From positions 43,236 to 107,235 of the forward strand of contig LGRX02015756.1 of assembly GCA_001247695.2 (NCBI GenBank): a stretch of 64,000 bases of DNA, read 5' to 3'. The notes beneath the pieces were generated by a model, which had not been told where the DNA came from, did no database searches, and worked only from the letters and a program-made list of their open reading frames with translations. Origin of the DNA: Cymbomonas tetramitiformis (taxonomy: Eukaryota > Chlorophyta > Pyramimonadophyceae > Pyramimonadales > Pyramimonadaceae). Below are positions 1-10,451 of this stretch, piece after piece (positions within the stretch are counted from its first letter, which is position 1; each line of letters starts with the position of its first letter). Position numbers and translations under genes: made by a program.

Positions 1-529
1 CACGAAAGAAAGAATAAAATTCTCTCTCCTCTCTCGCTCTCTCAATGTCTCTTCATCTTTCCTTGCGCACAAGTGGTGCCGCACCTCTCAACCCAACGGG
101 CTAGCTACGAACACAGCGCTTTCTTTTTGCTAAAGCTTCACTTTTTTCCAAAATGCTACAAGGGGACAAACACCTCAACTGGGTAATTCCAGAGTTCCTT
201 CAGTCAAACCAGCCTGCGGAGGATTCCGCTGGGCACAAACGTTTCGCCTGCTTCTAAAATCAAGAAACATATTGAGCAAGCAGTTTCAGATGTTCATCGC
301 TTCCTCCAGGACATTGTCGCGTTTGCGATTTCGCGAAACACTAGGACATCGGGAGATACGAACGAGTACGGCGATTCTTTATTTGAGATAGGGCTTGAGA
401 GACGCTGCGGCAGACTGAGTGGGCGAACTTGACAGAACATCTTTGTGGAATGGGAGAGGCCCATCAAGAATTTGTCAGTGGCAACTTTTGGAATCGCAGC
501 TGTATGACGCGCCTGCACTCTTGTCGCAG
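1..529. other. No recognised exon before the first 6PGDH exon
   Basis: The missing N-terminal exons of the 6-phosphogluconate dehydrogenase gene (about 80 residues including the nucleotide-binding Gly motif) should lie here or beyond the left edge. I scanned the plus strand for the Rossmann glycine motif and for the conserved Asn-Arg-Thr segment and saw neither, so they probably lie outside the window. The open frames on both strands in 294-691 overlap the first exon antisense and look like shadows. Confidence 0.5.
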
Positions 530-3500
530 GACTTTGTGAGCTCCCTCACTTCTCCCCGAAGAATCCTCCTCTCCATCCCGAGTGGCCGCCCCGTCGACGA
601 TACGCTTGAAGCCCTCGCTCAGCTTCTGTCCAAGGGTACCATTTTCCCCCTTCCAGATAGTAGACACTCGCTCAGTGTTGGTTTCAAACATTCAGCTCTT
701 CACAACAGCTGCTCCCAGCGCTTTAGTAGTGGGGGACCAACGTATGGGCATTTTTAAACGTTTTGGTGATTCATCAGTCGTGTGTCGAAAGTTTTCGTCA
801 GAACTATTTAGAGCGTCTAGTGTAAAGTAGCGCTTACTGCAATCCCTGGACGGTGCTTCCGAACGTGCTGTGTCTTAGTGTTTTCAAGCGCCAGACTGGT
901 GAAAAAGCATAAACTCGTGTTATGATGTTGGTGTGCGACAACCACGCCCCAACCAAATAGTGGACTTGTAGCTTTGCCCGGTCAGTTAGGATGCACTTAG
1001 CTGAGAGCTCGCACGTGCTTATTTGGTTCAGGAGACGTGGTCATTGACAGCGGGAACGAACACTTCATCCAAACAGAACGCCGCAGTAAGATGATGTTGG
1101 AAAAATATCAAATTCATCACATGGGTGCTGTTCCTCTCACACTTCCTGCCTTATATATGCCTCTCTTCCTAGTATTTGTTGCTCTCCCTTGCACATGGCA
1201 CCCGTCCCTGTACCCATCCCCTGTGCTGCCCTCACTTACGCGTCTTGTACTTGCATAACACATGCCTTCCTCCCCCACAAATGCCTTCCCTGCTCACACA
1301 TACTGCCCTCACTCACACATGCCTCCCTCCCTTATAAATGCTGCCCTCCCTCACACATGCTGCTTTCCCTTATAAATGCTGCTCCCACTGACACATGCTG
1401 CCCTCCCTCACACATGCTGCTCTCTGATTCTGTGCTGCCCTTCTTATTCACCACAGCCCTCCCTGACGTGTGCCACACCCTTCTCACATGCGGCCTCCCC
1501 ACCCATGCCCCCCCTCCCCCAATTTCATATGCTGCCCTCCCGCCCTTACACGTATGCTAGCAAGTGCAAGGGAGGGACATCTGTAAGAGAGAGTCACACT
1601 TGCAAATATCACATATCCCTTACAAATACCAATCATTTGCGGTGCTCCTTGACGCATGATGATCTCCCTTCCAGATGGCGCTGGTTTGCACCTGCTGCCC
1701 GACCTCACACCCAAAGTTATCCATCGCAAATGGCGATTAATGGCAAATGAAGTGCATTATATAGGAAGAATCAGAACGCTGGAAATATCCCGCGAGCATG
1801 CCTTTCTTTCAAGGGTATTGCTGTTGGAACATGCCGTGAATCGTATGGGCAAGTGTGCAAGGAAGAGTGCAGCCTCTCTCAGCGGGCCCGCTGCCTCAAG
1901 GGCTGCCTCAAGGGCTGCGTCAAGGGCTGCGTCAAGGGCTGCCTCAAGGGCTGCCTCAAGGGCTGCCTCAAGGGCTGCGCCTCAAGGGCTGCGGCTCAAG
2001 GGCTGCGTCAGGGCTGCGTCAAGAGGCTGCGTCAAGGGCTGCCCTCGAAGGGCTGCCCCGAGGCTGCGTCAGGGCTGCCTCAGGGCTGCGTCAAGGAGCT
2101 GCGTCAAGGGCTGCGCCAGGCTGCTCAAGGGCTGCGTCAAGGACTCTCAAGGAAGGGCAAAGGGCACTCAGGAGCTGCTGGGGTCAGGAGGCTGCGTCAA
2201 GGAGCTGCGTCAAGGCGCCAAGGGCTGCGTCAAGGGCTGCGTCAAGGGCTGCGTCAGGGAGCTGCGTCAAGGAGCGCCAAGGGCTGCCTCAAGGGCTGCG
2301 TCAAGGGCTGCGTCAAGGGCTGCCTCAAGGGCTGCCTCAAGGGCTGCCTCAAGGGCTGCCTGCCTAGGCGTGGAAGGTATCTGAAGAGCGCTAGATGGTG
2401 CTTGCCGCAGGGATGGGAGTGTCAGGAGGAGAATACGGGGCCCGTAACGGACCCTCGTTGATGCCAGGAGGCACCAAAGAGTCGTGGCAGAGAGTGAGCG
2501 ACGTGCTTCTGGCCATCGCTGCAAAAGCGGGACCGAACAACGAGTCCTGTGTTAAATGGGTCGGGCCAGGAGGCTCTGGTCACTACGTGAAGGTTCGTTT
2601 TCTTCTTTTTGCGTTTCGGCGCTGCTTACGGCGTGTGTCCTTCCAGGGTGATGGTTTGTGATCAGTCGCATTCGTGAGTGGGCTGCCCTCGGCTCTGAGC
2701 TTCGATGCTCCCAACAGCTGAGCCCAGTTGAACTGAGCTTCCCTTGTCACGTGTACGGAATATCTTCCCTCATGGTGGCTCGATGCTGCTGGCCTCTTTC
2801 TCTCTCTCTACCTCAGCCTGCAGATCTTTGCTACGATATATTTTTACTGGAATACCTCAAGATGATGGCAACTTGTTGAAGGCATTTGAATAGAAAACCT
2901 CCATGAAGGGGGCGCTGAATCGTTGCGAGGACGTTGAAGGCATTTGAATAGAAAACCTCCATGAAGGGGGCATCGTTGATGACGGGCGTTGAAGGCATTT
3001 GAATAGAAAACCTCCATGAAGGGGCGCTGAATGCGTGCGGACGTTGAAGGCATTTGAATAGAAAACCTCCATGAAGGGGGCGCTGAATGCGAGGGACGTT
3101 GAAGGCATTTGAATAGAAAACCTCCATGAAGGGGCGGCGGAATCGTTGATAGGACGTTGAAGGCATTTGAATAGAAAAAACATGATCCATGAATGGGGGG
3201 CGCTGAATCGTTGCGAGGACGTTGAAGAAGTCCTGAAGATACCGAGTGTTGAGGGAGCAATGGGAACGTATTAGTCTCGTGCACGATGCCCTACGCCTTG
3301 CAAATGGAGCTGAGGGAACAGTGGGTGCTGAGGAAGGGATGGTGCTGAGGGCATGGTGGGAATTTGGGTGCAGATGGTGCACAATGGAATCGAATACGCT
3401 GACATGCAGTTCATTGCTGAGGCTTATGATTTCATGCGTCATATCTATGGCATGGGTAACATCGAAATAGCAGCGGTATATCACGATCTCTCCTTCCCAT

Positions 3501-6225
3501 CTCTCCTAGCTTCCATGAATAGCAGCGGGATATCGCGATCTCTCCTTCCCATCTCTTGTAGATTCTATCCTTGATTTCAGCGTGCACTGATGTAGGATTC
3601 ATCATGTTCCTCTTTCCATATCTTTGCCGACTGATTTAGGCTTACGCTATCAGTATCATATTATGATTGACATGATGTCATCGCCAGAACATCTGCTGAT
3701 GGGAAGATACTGCACCTCTGCCGAGGAGTGTAACATGGAGCACCTGCTGATGGAGGAAGGGACTCTTGTGCTGAATGGTGCCTACTAGTGGAGGAGAGAG
3801 AGCTGCTGCATTTACCAAGGAGCGCCGGGCATTGGAGGATGACGCCCGCATACTTTTGCTGAGTGGCGACTGCGGGGGGACGGCTTGCGCATTGGAGCGG
3901 CTGCGGGGGCGGCTTAGCGCATTGGCGGCTGTTGGGAGCGGCTGCGGGGCGGGGGCTTGCGCATTGGAGCGGCTGCGGGGGGCGGCTTGCGCATTGGAGC
4001 GGCTGCGGGGGGCGGCTTGCGCATTCAGGAGGAAGTGAGCTGTGAGGGGTTTTGTCCTTTGCGAATCCAGCCAGAAACTTCTGAAATATTGTGAGGTGGG
4101 GAAAATGTACAGGTTTTTTCAAACTGGAATAAAGGCCGTCTACGAAGCTATTTATTCGAGATTACATCCGAAATTTTGATTAAGGAGGATGACCAACAAT
4201 CCGGCAACTTCCTCCTGGATGCCATCCTGGATCAAAGCGGGCAGAAGGGAACCGGCAAATGGACCGTTCAGGAGGCTGCAAACATCGGGATGGCAGTCCC
4301 TAGCATATCTGCCGCCTTGGAAGCACGCTTTACGAGTGCAAGGTGAACGACCTGCGGAGGCCCACACGTGTTCTGTGGAAGACGCTTCGGAGAGCTGCTT
4401 TTGTTTGAGGGGAGTGCTTCGAGGAGGGCCCGGGGGAGTGCGGCGCTGCGGCGACTCGCGCTCCAGGGCTCCGTGAAGAGCCGCGCTGATTAGGGAAGCC
4501 ATTGAAGACCGGCTCTTGTGGGCGAGAGGCGCTCCGAAGTTCCGTGCTCGTCAGGGGAGAGGCTCCGAAGACTTGCGCCTGTGGGGTGGAAGCACTCCAG
4601 AGATCTAACTTCGGAGATATGGCGATGCCCCTAAGTGCCATGCTTGTGAGGTGGAGGCTTTTTCTATGAGCTCCATTACCCTTTCTTTTGGACTGAATGA
4701 CTTTTATATCGAGGAGCTTCAGCTTCTCCACCCTCTCCCTCCCGAGGTTGGTGCTTAGTTTTGCATCACCTTTTAGCCCCTCGTATTTGCTGTCTTCGTT
4801 CTCACATAAACCCCATGTGATTGCTGGATGCAGGAAAGCTGAACGAGTGATGTGTGACAAGGTATATTCTCGTGTTGTGCCGCCAATTTCCGTCCGTGGC
4901 CATGTTGGGGCGACTGCAAAGAAAGCTGGATTAGAGGCATTGGAGGAGGCGCTGTACGCCTCTAAGATTTTGGCATATGCACAGGTAACACTTCAATGCA
5001 CCTACCTCATTAGATTCTATACATGTTGAATGTGTGACACTCTTTGGAGGATTTTAGGGTTTTCTTGAGGGGCCATTGGCCCGTTCCCGGAGCTGCACAC
5101 CTGAATGGTTTCACCTGATGGGAGATTCGTCCACCTTGAGTGATACCGGATTCTTTTGGTGGCCGATTGCGCAGGGCTTCACAATGATCAAGGCGGCCAG
5201 TGACGAATTCAAGTGGAACATATGCTTATCTGATCTGGCACTGATCTGGCGTGGTGGTTGCATTATTCGCGCCAATCTTCTCAATGGCATTTCTGCGGCG
5301 TTCAAGCAAGTTCCTGACAGTCCTTCTTTGCTTTTCGACTCCTCATTCGCGGAGGAGTTGTTCACTGCTCAGAAAGGACTCCGGCAGGTAGTCCTGGAGG
5401 CAGTGGGTGAGGTGAGTCTGATCTCACATCAGTCGTGTCAGACTGAGGGCATTTGAGGGCTCAGCTGCAACAATGTCACACCATTGTCGTTTCAGTTATC
5501 TGTGCAACCAATGGCCGTGCTTTTCAGAAGTGGGCATATGTACAATTCGGCTACTGCCATCATTCAGTGTGATGAGATGACTTTCCTTTTGAATGCTCAT
5601 CACATCCCAAAGTCCCTTGCATTCTTGGTAAGAACACGTGCCTGAACTGTACAGGGTTTGGCAATGCCTGGTCTCGCAAGCTCGCTCTCTTATTTTGACA
5701 GTATGCGAAGAAGCCGCTGTCCTGCGAATATGATCCAAGCACAGCGAGACTACTTTGGCGCGCACACCTTCAAACGCATAGATAAGGTCAATCTTCTTTG
5801 CACAAATTCTGTGCGGCACAGATGCAATATATGCCACAAAATGTCTGCTTTGCAACTGACTTTTCAGATGTGTGCCGGATAGGGTCCTTTAGATTCTTTC
5901 TTTGTAGCTTGTGACTTGAGGTGTTTGATTTTGATATGCAGCTAAGCAATGCGGTTGACCTTGGATACTTTATATTTTCTGTTGAGGAATGTGTGCCATC
6001 ATGTCGTAATTCGGCATCACGCGAGTCACCCAGTTGATGCCACTGTTGTCATTGGTGCAAAGTTCAAGTTGCTCACTCAGCTTCAGTCTCGGTTGCTGGT
6101 AGTCAGAGTGGCACCTGAGTATCCCATATCCGATGTGTGTCCGAGGGTGTCTTAAGAGGTGGATGCGATTGCAGGACGGGAGCTTTCATGCAACGTGGGC
6201 CAGGCCCGTCAACTCCAAGCTCTGA
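530..6225 (+). CDS. 6-phosphogluconate dehydrogenase, decarboxylating (5'-partial, nine exons)
   Basis: Oxidative pentose-phosphate enzyme converting 6-phosphogluconate and NADP+ to ribulose 5-phosphate, CO2 and NADPH. Exons, all with GT-AG borders and matching phase: 530-635, 1032-1124, 2411-2592, 3374-3475, 4113-4342, 4834-4984, 5175-5411, 5655-5786, 6175-6225. They sum to 1284 bases, 427 codons plus stop, against a usual length near 485. Family landmarks are in order: IDSGNE, GVSGGEYGARNGPSLMPGG, HYVK then MVHNGIEYADMQ (catalytic Lys and Glu on either side of an intron), WNKGRLRSYLFEIT, KGTGKWTVQEAA, ALYASKILAYAQ, IWRGGCIIRA, QAQRDYFGAHTF, and GSFHATW carrying the substrate-binding His. 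The C-terminus is NSKL, a canonical PTS1, so a peroxisomal pool is likely (inference). The N-terminal nucleotide-binding part is not in the window. Introns at 1125-2410, 2593-3373 and 3476-4112 each hold a different minisatellite. Confidence 0.95.
1262..1450. repeat. Degenerate ~20-bp C/T-rich repeat
   Basis: Repeated CCCTCCCTCACACATGCTGC-like units in intron 2 of the 6PGDH gene. It makes a spurious open frame on the plus strand. Confidence 0.8.
1893..2368. repeat. 12-bp minisatellite (CAAGGGCTGCGT)n
   Basis: GC-rich 12-bp unit with frequent one-base changes, about 35 units. Because 12 is divisible by 3 and the unit has no stop, several frames stay open (Ala-Ala-Ser-Arg or Gly-Leu-Arg-Gln repeats). 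It ends just before the acceptor of the exon at 2411, so it is intronic. Confidence 0.97.
2873..3227. repeat. 50-58-bp minisatellite, 6 copies
   Basis: Unit begins CGTTGAAGGCATTTGAATAG and includes a conserved AAAACCTCCATGAAGGGG core followed by a variable tail. It lies in the 6PGDH intron 2593-3373. Confidence 0.97.
3880..4026. repeat. ~30-bp GC-rich minisatellite, about 4 copies
   Basis: Unit GGCTTGCGCATTGGAGCGGC plus a run of G. It lies in the 6PGDH intron 3476-4112, about 90 bp before the acceptor. Confidence 0.93.
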
Positions 6226-6369
6226 TGTGATGGTGGACACGAATTTAAAAATAGTGTGGACATCCATGTTGTAGTGATGGCAGGACAAACAGAGCACTTG
6301 GTCTGGCGGGCGAATGTATTCGGCACTCTATGCAACCTATTTGTTCGTGACCTTAATTCATTTTCGATT

Positions 6370-6715
6370 TTTTCTTTCGGGCATACCTTCCGTATGGGTT
6401 CGAATCTAAATGGCTCTCTGAATTCACGGGACATACATGGCTTTAGGGAATCGGTCGTGACTTTTCCAGTACTAATCCACTTGCGGTGATATTTATCGTG
6501 ATAGATGAGGTATTCGAGGCGGACCGCATTTCGAGCTATCGATCGCGGCCATACAGCTCGTTTGGGCTCGAATATGAATTTACCTTCCGCAAATTTGCTG
6601 GGGATGTACCGCTTTGGAGAATCGGTCGTAACTTTTCGAGTACTCGTCCGCTTGCGGTGACATTTCTCGTGGTATATGGGGTATTCAAGGCGGACATTTC
6701 GAGCTATCGTATTTA
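6370..6715. repeat. Two diverged copies of a ~171-bp direct repeat
   Basis: The segment around 6450-6540 (core ATCGGTCGTGACTTTTC, then a TTGCGGTGA box and ATTTCGAGCTATCG) recurs 171 bp downstream at 6620-6715 with scattered substitutions and a small deletion. It lies about 150-490 bp after the 6PGDH stop. No gene seen in it. Confidence 0.85.
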
Positions 6716-6899
6716 GGATACCACCTCCACGCCGTGCCCTTTACACACATCGGATACTGCAAGTAGGAAGCCATATGAAAGACGCGTGATCCAAGTCTAA
6801 AAAAATCTTATGAATCGTGAATGAGTAAAACACACAAATGTGTGCAGAGTGCTCATTTCATCTTATTACACAAGACCAATTCACTGCCTCCCAATCGAG

Positions 6900-8874
6900 A
6901 ATTCGAGGAGGGAGGGGAGGGAGAGGGGCACATTCTTCCCATATGAGGAGATACTGCCGCAGTCAAAGTCACCCTGGATGGTGATGTGCCAAGATGCATC
7001 ACGATCTCCAATCAATGCCACATCAACTCCAAAAGTGTATACGAAGTATTCCTCAAATAAGTCCATACTCCAGAACCAGCTGTGCTCTACACTATTTTTT
7101 GTGCTATATTACACAGGTAATCCCGCACATTGACATCGCCATAAAAATGCAGATTTCAACACCATGGTAAAAGTAAGCACAGGCTTCGCCACATCATCCT
7201 ACAGAAGGAGTGTCATCGACCTCTAGTACGGGTTCTGCTGGTTGTACTGGCACTTGAACACTTCCATCACTCAGCAGTGGAGCAGTACTCACCGGTGCCT
7301 GAAAAATGGCGAACACTAAGCACCACTCAGGCCGCTGACATCTCCCTACATGCCGCAGAAAGTAAGACAGCTGGTTGTGATGGCGAATGGGTGAGTGAAG
7401 TGAGGCGCACCGTCGCAACTTTTCCAAATTTGGTTTCATTCACCATAACCTCCAGCACAGCCTCCGTTAGCTTGTTTGATTCCACAACCTTGTAGGTCTT
7501 CATGAGATTTTGGGCCCATTCTTCTGGGTGCCACTGCATGCCCCACCACCTGTCAGTCTCGGAAGAGGCGACTTCGTGTCATCTTTGGCATCCTCCATTG
7601 GACGGAAGGGCTTGCAATAATACAGAATCATGACAACATTGTAAGTGCACCATGGCCTCGCCTAGATAATTCGCGAGTTATCTACATTCAATATTGGGGT
7701 GAAATTGGGAGTGCATGCCTTGCCCATCTCCTTAAGCTCAAGGTCCTTCTCTTTCACGTTCACTCCACTTGCCTTCAACACCACCATGCGAGCCTGATGA
7801 GCCTGATCAATACCACCAGCGCTTGATTGCTGCTGCACCCTCATTGCCTGCCACGACAATGCCCCCTCACCCCCAACAACTCTTTACAATTGCACCCTCA
7901 TTGCCTGCCACGACAATGCCCCTCACCGCAACTCTTTAATTGCACCGCATTGCCTGCCACGACAATGCCCTCACCCCCAACAACTCTTTACAATTGCCTG
8001 CCACGACAATGCCCCCGTTACCCCCAACAACTCTTTACAATTGCACCCGCATTGCCTGCCACGACAATGCCCCTCACCCGCAACAACTCTGTACAATTGC
8101 ACCCGCATTGCCTGCCACGACAATGCCCCCTCACCCGCAACAACTCTTTACAATTGCACCCCGCTATTTTACGGAGCGCAAAAACAGCCATTACTAAGCG
8201 AAGAAACAACAGCAGATACATTCCGACGAAACGCTCAGTGGTAACATATGGTGCAAGAACCATAGCCAAAGCACAACTCTTCACATGACTTCAATTTCAG
8301 CAGCCCTCACAACGGACCTTTGCCGCATTTATTCTGACAAGCAGTTGCGTCCTTCCCATTTGCCCGCCCACTGTACCCCGATGCCCTGAAGAATCCTTTT
8401 AGGGCCCTCCCTATTACCACACTGACACCCTTCATCCTCCCCGCATGCCCTCCCATCACCACCCTGGTTCCCTTTCAGTCCAGTATGCCTATCATGCCCC
8501 TCATAACACGCACTTTCTCCGATTTCGCACCCCGCTCACTCCTCGTGTGTCCTCACCATATCTTCACTTCAACCCCTCGAAGGGGAAAATACAATCTAGT
8601 GTGTTCCCAACCTCTCAAAGTGGAATATTCTCAGTTGAGTGCAAGCCACCACTGTTGCAAGCATTGCCAAACTCACCTTGGTGTTGGCATATTCACTTCC
8701 ATCCAAAAGCCGCACTGCGAGGCCCGGCATGTAGCCCTCACCTGACACAGCATCCAAAACAAGCTTCTTGCTGATCAGGCATTCAAGATAGTAGTTCACT
8801 ATAGCATTCAGTCTGGTAGCAGGATATTGAGTGGTCTCGTGATTCAATTCAGAATTAGAAGAGAGATTGCTTGA
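6900..8874 (-). CDS. Unidentified spliced gene, four candidate exons
   Basis: Product not recognised. Minus-strand exons with clean splice sites and matching phase 0: 8677-8874 (66 codons; acceptor TTTACAG, donor GTGAGT; contains LNAIVNYYLECLISKKLVLD and GEGYMPGLAVRLLDGSEYA), 7686-7793 (36 codons; KEKDLELKEMGKACTPNF), 7411-7533 (41 codons; PEEWAQNLMKTYKVVESNKL, VLEVMVNETKFGKVAT). A fourth, less certain, runs down from about 7051 and reads VDVALIGDRDASWHITIQGD. The 57-bp minisatellite at 7840-8165 lies in the first intron. It may continue the glycosyltransferase gene upstream on the same strand or be separate; the domain content does not look like a glycosyltransferase. No start or stop codon is assigned. 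Confidence 0.55.
7838..8165. repeat. 57-bp minisatellite, ~6 copies
   Basis: Unit ATTGCCTGCCACGACAATGC followed by a C-rich stretch, CAACAACTCTTTACAATTGC and CACCC. Intronic to the minus-strand exons on either side. Confidence 0.96.
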
Positions 8875-8969
8875 CTGTAAATTCTGATGGGAACAAATTC
8901 TCGATTTTGACTGACTCTCGAAGTGCCTAACAACCATAAAGTAAGTGCGCTGATTTCTGGACTCCGGAC

Positions 8970-9150
8970 ACCGCGTCGTGCCACTCAGGGCCCCAGGCAT
9001 CCCAGGCATCGGATACCACTTGCTCCGGACACCGCGTCGTGCCGCTCAGGGCCCCAGGCATCCCAGGCATCCCAGGCATCCCAAGCATCGGATGCAGTTT
9101 GCTCTGGACACCACAGGGCCCCAGGCATCTCAGGCACTGGATGCTGTTTG
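8970..9150. repeat. Imperfect repeat of CAGGGCCCCAGGCATCC and CATCCCAGG
   Basis: Nested short repeat: a 10-bp CATCCCAGGC unit within a ~60-bp unit containing CTCCGGACACCGCGTCGTGC. Non-coding filler. Confidence 0.85.
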
Positions 9151-9413
9151 CTCTGATGTACTTCCCAATGCTGTCATTTCACCCCATTTTTCTTCAGCCT
9201 CTTGCTCCCGAGGAGCCACCTGCCCATGGAGTTGGATACAAAGTTCTGCCGCTGCTGACACCGAGTGGAGCTAGCTGGAGTCAGATGCATCGGATAGGTC
9301 TGGAAGGGCACTGCGAGTTACATCTCCTGGTGAATGCCCAAATGGTAATTTGGGAAGAAACTGACTCCTAAGTTACTTTTCTCTTGCTACATACCGATCA
9401 TGAAACAACAAAG

Positions 9414-9848
9414 GCACACATCTCTGGCACCGGATGCCATTTGCCACAGGCACACATCTCTGGCACCGGATGCCATTTGCCACAGGCACACATCTCTGGC
9501 ACCGGATGCCATTTGCCACAGGCACACATCCCTGGCACCGGATGCCATTTGCCACAGGCACACATCTCTGGCACCGGATGCCATTTGCCACAGGCACACA
9601 TCTCTGGCACCGGATGCCATTTGCCACAGGCACACATCCCTGGCACCGGATGCCATTTGCCACAGGCACACATCCCTGGCACCGGATGCCATTTGCCACA
9701 GGCACACATCCCTGGCACCGGATGCCATTTGCCACAGGCACACATCTCTGGCACCGGATGCCATTTGCCACAGGCACACATCTCTGGCACCGGATGCCAT
9801 TTGCCACAGGCACACATCCCTGGCACCGGATGCCATTTGCCACAGGCA
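9414..9848. repeat. 36-bp minisatellite, 12 near-identical copies
   Basis: Unit GCACACATCTCTGGCACCGG then ATGCCATTTGCCACAG. The only regular variant is TCTCTGG versus TCCCTGG. The length is a multiple of 3 and the unit lacks stops in at least five frames, so long overlapping frames appear on both strands; none is supported as a gene. Confidence 0.98.
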
Positions 9849-9954
9849 CCACAATGTGTTGCTCAGGGACCCCGGTCGGATGGCATCTGCACCAGGAATT
9901 ACACAGTGCTGCGCAGGGTTCCCCGGCCATAGGATTCCTTATGCACGAGACACC

Positions 9955-10080
9955 GAGTTCGATTGTTCATAATTCCGGCTGCACACCCCGGCCATTGGAT
10001 GTTCTATTGTTCATAATTCCGGGTGCACACCCCGGCAATTGGATCATAATTCCGGGTGCACACCCCGGCCATTGGATACC
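9955..10080. repeat. ~33-bp repeat, CATAATTCCGGGTGCACACC
   Basis: Three to four copies of CATAATTCCGGGTGCACACC followed by CCGG and ATTGGAT, with variable spacing. Confidence 0.88.
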
Positions 10081-10451
10081 GCTTGCAGAGGGCAGCACCA
10101 TGCAAGCGATTGTAGAGGTTAAGATCCAAAAAGTGGGGGGCTTACTGAAGGAGTAGGATAACATGACTCGCTGAGCAATCTTGCCCTCCCACCTGTGACC
10201 AGAATACAAAATGCTCAGGCCGAACCCGTGTACGAGACTACCTACAGGTTGAACTGAATCGGGCCTTTTGATGCAAAGCAGTAGGGACATTCCCGTCACA
10301 TGTCAGTGATTGAAGTGCTCGGTGGATCGGAGTGAACATTGCATTCCAATTTTTCGGCATCCTCCCCACAGAGGGCAGTGCGCATATTAAGCACTTGCAC
10401 CGCTCACAGACAAACATATTAGGTTTTGACAGACAAATAAAAGTCCCTCAC

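Noticed and set aside
1656..2461. Ala/Ser/Arg- and Gly/Leu/Arg/Gln-repeat proteins
   Set aside because: They are the 12-bp intronic repeat of the 6PGDH gene.
2831..3484. Minus-strand repeat protein with FYSNAFN-type units
   Set aside because: It is the 58-bp intronic satellite read antisense to the 6PGDH gene.
9373..10156. Long overlapping frames on both strands (up to 240 codons)
   Set aside because: They are translations of the 36-bp satellite, which has no stop in several frames; there are no codon-level signs of selection.
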